Part shown: one piece after another, positions 8,610 through 14,480 of the stretch
Layout: every line of letters begins with the position of its first letter
How positions within the stretch are numbered: position 1 is the first letter of the stretch
Assembly: GCA_046734915.1 (NCBI GenBank)
Contig: JBKPSC010000006.1
Coordinates: 1 to 14,502 of the forward strand
Direction: 5' to 3'
DNA: 14,502 nucleotides
Source: VFZL01 sp046734915
GTDB lineage: Bacteria; Acidobacteriota; Vicinamibacteria; Vicinamibacterales; CAVVIG01
Translations under genes and position numbers: made by a program
The notes under the pieces: generated by a model
Told to the model about the DNA's origin: nothing
The model's input: the letters and a program-made list of their open reading frames with translations, nothing else
Database searches by the model: none

Positions 8610-10961
8610 GTGCGCGGTTTCGGACGCCAGTTCGTGCGCCACTTGTGGCGTCGACATTGCACGTGCATCAGCGTGCGTCCAGGCGACAAAAGCGACGCGT
8701 TCGAGCTGCCGGCTGCGGCCCAGGAGAGTCTGGACGCTCTCCGTGTGACGTTCGACGAGAGCGTCGCGGCACTCGAGAAAGCGCTGGCCGATCCTCGACA
8801 AGCCAGTGGTCTGAACGATCTGGTGCTCGATCTGGCACGGGTCGCGACTGAAGAAGCGGATGCCGCCGCCCGGCAGGCTTGCCTTGAAGCCCACCTCGAC
8901 GCGGAGCGATCGGCCGCGGCGACGATCGCTCAGGACCGGCAGACGATTGCCTCGCTGCGGCAAGCCCTCGACGGCGCAAAAATCGATCTGAACGGGGCGC
9001 GTGCCGATGCCGAGCGCGAGCGTCAGGCCCTGCTCGCGGCGCAGCGTGCACTGGAGGAGTCGGAGGAGCAGAACGCTGCTGCCGGTCACGGTCGCGTCCG
9101 TGAGGCCGAGGCCCAAATCGCCGCGGCCGATGCACAGGTGACCGACCTTCAGGCCCGTCTTGGCGACGCCGAGGCACGCGTCAACGATGCCGAGACTCGA
9201 GCGTTCGAGGCCGACGCCCGCGCGGCGGAAGCCGACGATCGCATTCGCGAGCTGGAGCAGGAGCGGGGCGAGTTGCTCGGTGCGCAGAAAGAGGTCGTCG
9301 GACAGCTCGAGCGGGCCAAGGCAACGATCGGCGATCTGACCGTCAAAGCCGAGGCACTACGCGAGCAGGCCGCGCGGGTTCAGCAGGAGGCCGAGACGCG
9401 CGTGCGCGAGCATCAGGCGACTCGCCAGCGTGCCGAGAAGGCGTTGCGCGACGGGGAGTCCGCGCTTGCCGCCGCGAGCGACGGCCGTCGCGCCGCCGCC
9501 GCCGAACGCGACGCCGCTCAGTCGGCCCGCGATGCGGCAGTCTTCGAGCGAGACGCGGCGCGGACCGAGCGTGATGCGCTCCGTAGCGAGCGCGATGCGG
9601 CACGCGCCGGAATGGACGCCGCCACTCGCGCTCGAGAAGCGACGACTGCCGAGCGAGACGCGGCGCGAGCCGAGCGCGACACGGCCTCTGCCGAACGTGA
9701 CGCAGCCCGATCGGCGACGGTTGCGGTCATTGCCGAACGCGATGCGGCCCGGTCGACGCTCGAGACAGCTGTACGCGAGCGCGACGCGCTCCAGGCCGGC
9801 CGCGATCGCGCGTCGAGCGAAGGCGATGCGCTTCGCAGCGCACGAGACGAGGCGCTTCGCGAACGCGACGCCGCACAGGCTGCCAGTGCGGCAATGCAAG
9901 CCGAGCTCGAGGCCGCCCATGCCGCGCGCAGGGCGACCGACGCGTCACGCGACGCGCTGGCGGCCGAGCTGTCGGCGCTGAAGCAGATCATCGCCGTCCG
10001 CGACCGCGAGGCGTCGTCGCGGCGATCGGCATCCGACACGCATCGAGGGCAGGCCGACGATGCCGCGCGCGAGGCTGAGGCGCAGATTCAGGCGTTGAAG
10101 GACGAGCGCGATGATCTGACGGGACGGATTCAGGCGCTACAGGGGGCGGTCAAGACACGCGATCAGGACTGGACGGCGAAAGTGCGCGGCCTCGAGCAGA
10201 AGCTCCGCGCCGCAGAGGAGGCGGCCCGTGCGGCCACTGCTGCCGCCAAGCCTGCCGCGACCATGAAGTCTTCTGAGAACGCGGCACCCAAGCCGAGTCC
10301 GGCGACGAAGGCCGCTGCCCCGGCGAAAGCCTCGGGGTCGAAGGCGCCGAGCCAGGCGCCGCGACGCCCGCCTCTGCCTCCAGTCTCGCGAAAGCCTGTA
10401 GAGCGATCGCGCGACGAGGAATCGGAGCTGCCGCCTGTGGCAGAGCGTCCGTCGGTGGCTGAAGCGGTTGCCGCGGTCAAGGACGCCGGTCCGCCAGCGG
10501 CTGGGGTTTTCCCAACTGTCGCGGACGCGCTGCGCGCATGGTCGACCGAGCCGGCCGGCAGCGATCGTCCGACGGCTGGCACGACGTCCATCGATCAACC
10601 GGGCCCGGCGCCGTCACGGTTGGCGCCAACCACGCCATTCGAGGATCCGCGCCGGTCGGTCAGGCACAACCTGTCGCACTGCGATGTGCGCGCCCAAATT
10701 GACGGGGAATCGGTCCAGATCGTCGACCTGTCCGAGCACGGCGCGCAGATCGTCACGTCGGTGATGCTCAAGCCTGGACGGCACTTGAAGATCGGCTTCC
10801 CGAACCTGGGGCTGACGGCCACGGCCAAGGGGCGCATCATCTGGTCGCGCCTCGAGCCGCCTAGCGCGGGCCTTGGCGTGCTGACCTACCGCGCTGGCGT
10901 CGCATTTACCTCTATCGATCCCCAGACGATCGAGAAGCTACTCGCCGCCCACACTGAGTAA
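8610..10961 (+). CDS. Long coiled-coil/helical-rod protein with C-terminal PilZ (c-di-GMP-binding) domain
   Basis: A 783-residue soluble protein with no signal peptide or transmembrane helix. Residues about 35-550 are almost entirely Ala/Arg/Glu/Asp-rich helix. Residues 301-454 are 22 unbroken 7-residue repeats of the type DAARxER. A Pro/Ala/Lys-rich flexible linker (about 550-678) leads to the PilZ domain (about 679-783). The domain keeps both c-di-GMP motifs: RxxxR (R681, R685) and DxSxxG (D706, S708, G711). By family knowledge it should sense c-di-GMP; the rod probably spaces it from a partner or anchors it. The GTG at 8610 has AGGGGA 6 nt upstream; residues 1-30 look atypical, so a start at the GTG at 8673 (residue 22) is possible. 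It is divergent from the PEGA gene. Confidence 0.88.
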   Translation: MRGFGRQFVRHLWRRHCTCISVRPGDKSDAFELPAAAQESLDALRVTFDESVAALEKALADPRQASGLNDLVLDLARVATEEADAAARQACLEAHLDAERSAAATIAQDRQTIASLRQALDGAKIDLNGARADAERERQALLAAQRALEESEEQNAAAGHGRVREAEAQIAAADAQVTDLQARLGDAEARVNDAETRAFEADARAAEADDRIRELEQERGELLGAQKEVVGQLERAKATIGDLTVKAEALREQAARVQQEAETRVREHQATRQRAEKALRDGESALAAASDGRRAAAAERDAAQSARDAAVFERDAARTERDALRSERDAARAGMDAATRAREATTAERDAARAERDTASAERDAARSATVAVIAERDAARSTLETAVRERDALQAGRDRASSEGDALRSARDEALRERDAAQAASAAMQAELEAAHAARRATDASRDALAAELSALKQIIAVRDREASSRRSASDTHRGQADDAAREAEAQIQALKDERDDLTGRIQALQGAVKTRDQDWTAKVRGLEQKLRAAEEAARAATAAAKPAATMKSSENAAPKPSPATKAAAPAKASGSKAPSQAPRRPPLPPVSRKPVERSRDEESELPPVAERPSVAEAVAAVKDAGPPAAGVFPTVADALRAWSTEPAGSDRPTAGTTSIDQPGPAPSRLAPTTPFEDPRRSVRHNLSHCDVRAQIDGESVQIVDLSEHGAQIVTSVMLKPGRHLKIGFPNLGLTATAKGRIIWSRLEPPSAGLGVLTYRAGVAFTSIDPQTIEKLLAAHTE
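9510..9971 (+). repeat. 21-bp repeat array coding for the DAARxER heptads
   Basis: Twenty-two consecutive 21-bp units (462 bp) in constant phase encode residues 301-454 of the PilZ protein. Units share codon blocks such as GAGCGCGATGCGGC but vary at third positions, so the array is old and diverged rather than freshly expanded. Confidence 0.8.
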
Positions 10962-10988
10962 GGCGCGGCACACTTGCGCTAGCCTGTA

Positions 10989-11432
10989 GTGGTGAGCGCC
11001 GACGTCAGTCTCTCCCGCCGCCAGCGAGCCCAACACCTGCTGCTGGTGTTGGGCCTGGCGCTGGCCGCAGCCGTCGCTGCCGCGATTTTCGCCGAGGGTC
11101 GATACGCGCGTGTGCTCTGCGACGGCTATGGACGTGAGCGTCAGCTGACCTACGTCGCGTTTCGGTATCCCCCAGCAAATCCGCTGAGTCTTCTGAGGGC
11201 CGATAACTCGAGCCGCTGCGTCTTCGTGGACGGATCCGCCGTCGTCAGCGTCGACTTCCGAGAGGTCGCACCGAATCCGCTGACGTATTGGCTCGTTATT
11301 CTCGCCATGACGGTTGGTGCCACCATTCCGCTTTTCCTCGTGCTGTTCATCGTCGGTCTGATGCAAGTCTACGGAGCGCTCGGAATCACGCGTCGTCCAG
11401 GCCCGGCACACGCGCGGGACGCTTCGAATTAG
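10989..11432 (+). CDS. Small membrane protein with two transmembrane helices, function unknown
   Basis: A 147-residue protein with hydrophobic helices at about 15-35 and 100-125 and a roughly 65-residue loop between them, probably extracytoplasmic. The loop holds C44 and C77, which could form a disulfide. I do not recognise the family. Two consecutive GTG codons (10989 and 10992) are possible starts. No Shine-Dalgarno is seen, and TAGCCT at 10980-10985 ends 6 nt before the second, which would allow a leaderless mRNA starting at 10992. It lies 27 nt after the PilZ gene stop, so it may instead be co-transcribed. A long inverted repeat covers codons 12-26. Confidence 0.72.
   Translation: MVSADVSLSRRQRAQHLLLVLGLALAAAVAAAIFAEGRYARVLCDGYGRERQLTYVAFRYPPANPLSLLRADNSSRCVFVDGSAVVSVDFREVAPNPLTYWLVILAMTVGATIPLFLVLFIVGLMQVYGALGITRRPGPAHARDASN
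11021..11064 (+). other. Strong hairpin inside the start of the two-helix membrane protein gene
   Basis: GCCCAACACC (11028-11037) and GGTGTTGGGC (11045-11054) are perfect 10-bp arms around a 7-nt loop. CCAGCG (11021-11026) and CGCTGG (11059-11064) extend the stem after a small asymmetric bulge. It begins about 30 nt into the coding sequence, and no T-run follows. Confidence 0.55.
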
Positions 11433-11496
11433 ATCAGTCCGTGTCGCGACGGCCCGGAGTCTCGCGCAGGTGGCTGCAGGACGCGACGGCGTTCAT

Positions 11497-11670
11497 TCAG
11501 TGCTGCGATTCCTTGTCATTGGCGCAAGCCAATTGATCAGGAGCGAACAATGAACGACAGAGCGTGCAGAAGTACCAGGTGCCTTCGTCCTTCGAACGCG
11601 CAGGGTGAACACGGGCCGATGCGCAATTGGGGCATCGAACGGGTCGATCATCGCCGCGGCGTAGAGGCAT
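11497..11670 (-). CDS. Small zinc-ribbon protein, 57 residues
   Basis: A short gene of 57 codons plus stop. Two CxxC knuckles, C13-x-x-C16 (VRCPNCASAR) and C35-x-x-C38 (WYFCTLCRSLF), separated by 18 residues, form a classic zinc ribbon. A basic/polar N-terminus (MPLRRGDDRP) and a polar tail (ANDKESQH) flank it, and C49 is extra. Such ribbons bind zinc and often nucleic acid or protein; no specific partner can be named. The ATG at 11670 has AGAGGA 6 nt upstream, one of the best Shine-Dalgarno sequences in the window. A 15-bp perfect palindrome lies just upstream of that. The gene stands alone in an intergenic region between rightward genes. The overlapping longer minus-strand frame (start 11846) is not protein-like. 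Confidence 0.68.
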   Translation of the reverse strand: MPLRRGDDRPVRCPNCASARVHPARSKDEGTWYFCTLCRSLFAPDQLACANDKESQH

Positions 11671-11676
11671 TCAAAT

Positions 11677-11682
11677 TCCTCT
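11677..11682 (-). promoter_or_regulatory. Shine-Dalgarno AGAGGA for the zinc-ribbon gene
   Basis: On the minus strand AGAGGA is followed by 6 nt and the ATG at 11670. This spacing is a main reason to accept so short a gene. Confidence 0.6.
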
Positions 11683-11684
11683 GA

Positions 11685-11699
11685 GCGCAGAATCTGCGC
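11685..11699. promoter_or_regulatory. Perfect 15-bp palindrome, candidate operator of the zinc-ribbon gene
   Basis: GCGCAGA (11685-11691) and TCTGCGC (11693-11699) are perfect 7-bp arms around one A. The palindrome lies 2 nt upstream of the Shine-Dalgarno. A possible extended -10 (TGC then ATTAAT, minus strand, hexamer at 11708-11703) would place the transcription start within it, a typical repressor position. Confidence 0.45.
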
Positions 11700-11842
11700 C
11701 CTATTAATGCAGTGAAGAATCCAGTTCGCTTTGGTGAAGGGAACTGCGGATTTCTGCGAGACGAGAGGATTGCGAGTCGTTATCGGCAATAAAGCAAACG
11801 TCGAGAATGCAACTGTAGCCTGCGATTGACGACGGATCCATG

Positions 11843-11874
11843 ACAAAGCTATGACAACGCCTTAATAGCTTTGT
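11843..11874. repeat. Perfect 10-bp inverted repeat
   Basis: ACAAAGCTAT (11843-11852) and ATAGCTTTGT (11865-11874) are perfect arms around a 12-nt loop. No T-run follows on either strand, so it is not a typical terminator. It may be an operator or a structural RNA element. Confidence 0.55.
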
Positions 11875-11903
11875 TGGGAAGCCATCAAAAGTGTTGTGAG
11901 AGT

Positions 11904-11923
11904 CAATTGGTCTTACCAAATTG
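11904..11923. promoter_or_regulatory. Inverted repeat upstream of the quinoprotein promoter
   Basis: CAATTGGT (11904-11911) and ACCAAATTG (11915-11923) pair around CTT with a one-base bulge. They end 37 bp upstream of the TTGACA at 11961, a suitable position for an activator or repressor site. Confidence 0.4.
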
Positions 11924-11960
11924 TCAGAGTTGGATCATTTCAAGCTATGCGCTCGCCTCG

Positions 11961-11989
11961 TTGACACCTCGAGGAGCGGAGCCTAGCAT
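11961..11989 (+). promoter_or_regulatory. Sigma-70-type promoter of the quinoprotein gene
   Basis: A perfect TTGACA (11961-11966), a 17-bp spacer and TAGCAT (11984-11989; 4 of 6 including the key first, second and last positions). The start would fall at about 11996-11997, on the ATG itself, so the mRNA is predicted leaderless. GAGGAG at 11971-11976 lies 20 nt from the ATG, too far to serve as a Shine-Dalgarno, and would be upstream of the transcript. Confidence 0.6.
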
Positions 11990-11996
11990 CCGTGGC

Positions 11997-13673
11997 ATGA
12001 AGAAGACCTGGTTGTTGATGGCGGCATTCAGCCTGTCGTCTGGCGTGGCCGGGGCGCAGACAGCCGACGAGCTCGTGAACGCGCAGCGGAACACCGACAA
12101 CGTTCTGGTCCAAAGCCTCGGCTACGACCGGAAGAACTACAGTCCGCTCAAAGACATCAACACGTCGAACGTGAAGCGGCTGGTGCCGGTCTGGAGCACG
12201 AGCCTGATGAACGACGCGGGGGAGCTGGCCGCTCCCGTCGTCTACAACGGCGTCATGTACATCATCAACGGCAAATGGACCTTTGCTCTCGACGTCGAGA
12301 CCGGCCGGCAGATTTGGCGGACGCCGGTCGACACGGAACCGGGCGTCCAGAAGGTGGCGCCCTTCGGGGCGATCACACGGGGCGCGCCGGCGATCTACGA
12401 CGGCAAGCTGTATCGCATTGCCCTCGACAACCATCTCATCGCACTGGACCTGAAAACCGGCAAGCAGGTCTGGAATCAGGCCTTCGCCGATTGGCATGAC
12501 GGCTACACGGCGACCGGCGCTCCGATTGTCGCCAACGGCGTGGTGATCTCCGGCATGGCCGGCGGCGAATTCACGACGCGCGGTTTTCTCGACGGGTGGG
12601 ATCCGGAGACCGGCCACAAGCTCTGGCGGCGCTACACCGTTCCGGCGCCGGGTGAGCCCGGCTCGGAAACATGGCCGCGAGACAGCGACGCGTGGATGAT
12701 CGGCGGCGGGGCCACGTGGCGTTCGGGTTCGTATGATCCTCAGCTCGACCTGGTCTACTGGGGCACTGGCAACGCCGAGCCGTACGATCCGCGGCCTCGT
12801 GGAGCGTTGGACAGCCTCTACACGTCGAGCGTCATCGCCATCAGGCCGAAGACCGGCGAGCTCGTCTGTCATTATCAATTCACGCCGAATGATGTCTACG
12901 ATGTGGACGGCATCGACGAGCCGGTGCTGGCCGACCTTCAGATCTCCGGCCGCACCCGACCGGTGATGATCCAGGCCAACAAGAACGGGTTCCTCTACGT
13001 GCTGGACCGCAGCACCTGCGCCCTCATCGCGGCGCATCCATACACCACCGTCAACTGGGCGACTCACGTCGATCTCGCGACCGGACGGCCGGTGCTGACG
13101 GACCTGTACAAGCGCTTCCTCGCCGGCGAAGAAGTGTCGATCTTCCCGCAGCGCGGCACGAATGCCGTGCCGATTGCGTTCAATCCCAACACCGGGCTGG
13201 TCTACGTCAGCGCATGGGACGTGCCGCGAATCCAGAAGCTGGCGCCCCCGAAGCCCCTGGTGATGGGCACGAACGCGACCGGCGTGCTGGGCCGCGCTCC
13301 GGTCTCCAAACCCGGCGAACCGGTCGGACACTTCATCGCCATGAACCCCTTGACCGGCGAGACGAAATGGAAGATTCCTCTGACGGATATGCCGAGCTCC
13401 GCGGGCATGCTGGTGACCGGCGGCGGTCTGGTCTTCACCGGCAAGCTGACGGGCGAGTTCGTCGCGCTTGATGAGGCGTCCGGTCAAACGCAGTGGCAGT
13501 TCAAAACCGGCTCGAGCGTGAACGCGACGGCAATCACGTACACCTACAAGGGGCGGCAATACGTGACGGTCGCCTCGGGACTGGGCGGCAGCCTGGCCAG
13601 GCGTTATGCCGCCGACAAGGTGCCAACGGGCGGCGCCGTATGGACCTTCGCGGTGCCGACCGATGAGAAGTAA
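11997..13673 (+). CDS. Secreted PQQ-dependent dehydrogenase-like quinoprotein (no heme domain)
   Basis: A 558-residue exported beta-propeller of the PQQ alcohol/methanol dehydrogenase family. The signal peptide is residues 1-20 (cleavage AGA before QTADE). Metal/PQQ-site residues can be placed: E191 (GGEFTTRGFLDG), N259 (YWGTGNAEP) and the D302-x-D304 pair (NDVYDVDGIDEPV). RPVMIQANKNGFLYVLDR (321-338) is a family signature. There is no CxxCH, so no cytochrome c domain, and no adjacent Cys-Cys; only two cysteines (C291, C341) follow the signal peptide. It resembles quinoproteins common in Acidobacteriota, some of which come from genomes lacking PQQ synthesis. The substrate is unknown. The frame is open back to 11871, but the ATG at 11997 starts the signal peptide. 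It is convergent with the sirtuin gene. Confidence 0.9.
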   Translation: MKKTWLLMAAFSLSSGVAGAQTADELVNAQRNTDNVLVQSLGYDRKNYSPLKDINTSNVKRLVPVWSTSLMNDAGELAAPVVYNGVMYIINGKWTFALDVETGRQIWRTPVDTEPGVQKVAPFGAITRGAPAIYDGKLYRIALDNHLIALDLKTGKQVWNQAFADWHDGYTATGAPIVANGVVISGMAGGEFTTRGFLDGWDPETGHKLWRRYTVPAPGEPGSETWPRDSDAWMIGGGATWRSGSYDPQLDLVYWGTGNAEPYDPRPRGALDSLYTSSVIAIRPKTGELVCHYQFTPNDVYDVDGIDEPVLADLQISGRTRPVMIQANKNGFLYVLDRSTCALIAAHPYTTVNWATHVDLATGRPVLTDLYKRFLAGEEVSIFPQRGTNAVPIAFNPNTGLVYVSAWDVPRIQKLAPPKPLVMGTNATGVLGRAPVSKPGEPVGHFIAMNPLTGETKWKIPLTDMPSSAGMLVTGGGLVFTGKLTGEFVALDEASGQTQWQFKTGSSVNATAITYTYKGRQYVTVASGLGGSLARRYAADKVPTGGAVWTFAVPTDEK

Positions 13674-13682
13674 CGCGGCCGC

Positions 13683-14480
13683 CTAAGACACGCGGCGGTC
13701 TGGGCCCGCGGGAGATGCGCTGAGCGGTGATTCGCTCAGAATCGCCGGCAACACCGTCCCAATCGATCCGCGCAGGACGATGTCGACCTCGTTGTCGAAC
13801 GGCGTTGGTTCGGCGTTCACGATGACGACGCGCACACCGGCGGCAATGGCGGTAGGTACGATGCCCGCCACGGGATACACCTGCAGGCTGGTGCCGACGG
13901 TCAGCAGCAGGTCGGCTTCGCCGGCCATGCGTAAAGCACGGCCGATCACCTCGGGCGCCAACGGCTGACCGAAGGAAATCGTCGCGCTCTTGAGGATGCC
14001 GCCGCATGTTTGACAGGGTGGGTCCTCTTCGCCGGCGCGAAGGCGATCGAGTACCGGCAACATAGGGCCACGCCACCCGCAGTGCATGCACGTCACCTCG
14101 TGCACGGTCCCGTGCACCTCAATCACTTTATCTGGCGCGTTGCCCGCCCGCTGATGCAAGCCGTCGATGTTCTGGGTGATGAGCGCATGGAGCTTGCCGC
14201 GCCGTTCCAGATCCACGAGCGCGCGATGGCCAGCATTCGGCTCGGCATGCCAGGCCGGATGCTCGAGCCGGCGCTGCCAGGCCAGTCGCCGGACCTCCGG
14301 ATCGGACATGTAGTAGTGAATGTTCGACAGTCGCTCGGCCTTGGGATCGAGCGTCCACACGCCTTTCGGCCCGCGGAAATCGGGGATGCCCGATTCGGTC
14401 GAGATCCCGGCTCCGGTCAGAACGACGACGCGGACGGATGCATCGATCCAAGCGCGAACAGTGTCTCGATCGGCAGTCAT
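13683..14480 (-). CDS. NAD-dependent protein deacylase (Sir2 family)
   Basis: A 265-residue cytoplasmic sirtuin that removes acyl groups from lysines using NAD. Motifs in order: GAGIS (23-27), GIPDFRG (31-37), TQNIDGLH (102-109), catalytic H123 in EVHG, zinc ligands C131/C134 and C156/C159, VGTSLQVYPVAG (195-206) and NAEPTPFD (222-229). The zinc module is complete. The usual FGE motif reads FGQ (170-172). The Tyr-x-x-Arg pair of CobB/SIRT5-type desuccinylases is not evident after WTLDPKAERL, so acyl preference is open. The ATG at 14480 appears to overlap the TGA of an upstream minus-strand gene as ATGA, which suggests translational coupling. The TAG stop lies 9 bp from the quinoprotein stop. 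Confidence 0.93.
   Translation of the reverse strand: MTADRDTVRAWIDASVRVVVLTGAGISTESGIPDFRGPKGVWTLDPKAERLSNIHYYMSDPEVRRLAWQRRLEHPAWHAEPNAGHRALVDLERRGKLHALITQNIDGLHQRAGNAPDKVIEVHGTVHEVTCMHCGWRGPMLPVLDRLRAGEEDPPCQTCGGILKSATISFGQPLAPEVIGRALRMAGEADLLLTVGTSLQVYPVAGIVPTAIAAGVRVVIVNAEPTPFDNEVDIVLRGSIGTVLPAILSESPLSASPAGPDRRVS

Larger units (their letters stand above)
11700..11960. other. AT-richer intergenic island, no gene seen
   Basis: This is the bulk of the 326-bp gap between the zinc-ribbon gene and the quinoprotein. By direct count 11701-11940 has 107 G+C in 240 (about 45%), falling to 38% in 11881-11940, against 63% in the 60 bases at 12001. No convincing reading frame is present. It contains two inverted repeats (listed separately) and the upstream part of the quinoprotein control region. 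It could be a regulatory region, a small RNA gene or a remnant of acquired DNA. Confidence 0.55.

Noticed and set aside
11433..11496. Terminator after the two-helix membrane protein
   Set aside because: Only short stems around GTCGCGAC (11443-11450) are present and there is no T-run.
11493..11846. 117-codon minus-strand frame overlapping the zinc-ribbon gene
   Set aside because: It has no recognisable pattern or Shine-Dalgarno and is out of frame with the CxxC-bearing reading.
11704..11919. 71-codon minus-strand frame in the AT-rich island
   Set aside because: It has a TTG start, no Shine-Dalgarno and no motif, and overlaps the inverted repeats.
11971..11976. GAGGAG as Shine-Dalgarno of the quinoprotein
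   Set aside because: It is 20 nt from the ATG, too far, and lies between the -35 and -10 boxes.
11871..11996. Extension of the quinoprotein upstream of 11997
   Set aside because: It would bury the signal peptide, crosses the AT-rich island and starts before the best promoter.
11940..13559. 539-codon open frame antisense to the quinoprotein
   Set aside because: It is a GC-rich shadow frame; composition is unlike a folded protein, and the sense strand has unmistakable family motifs.
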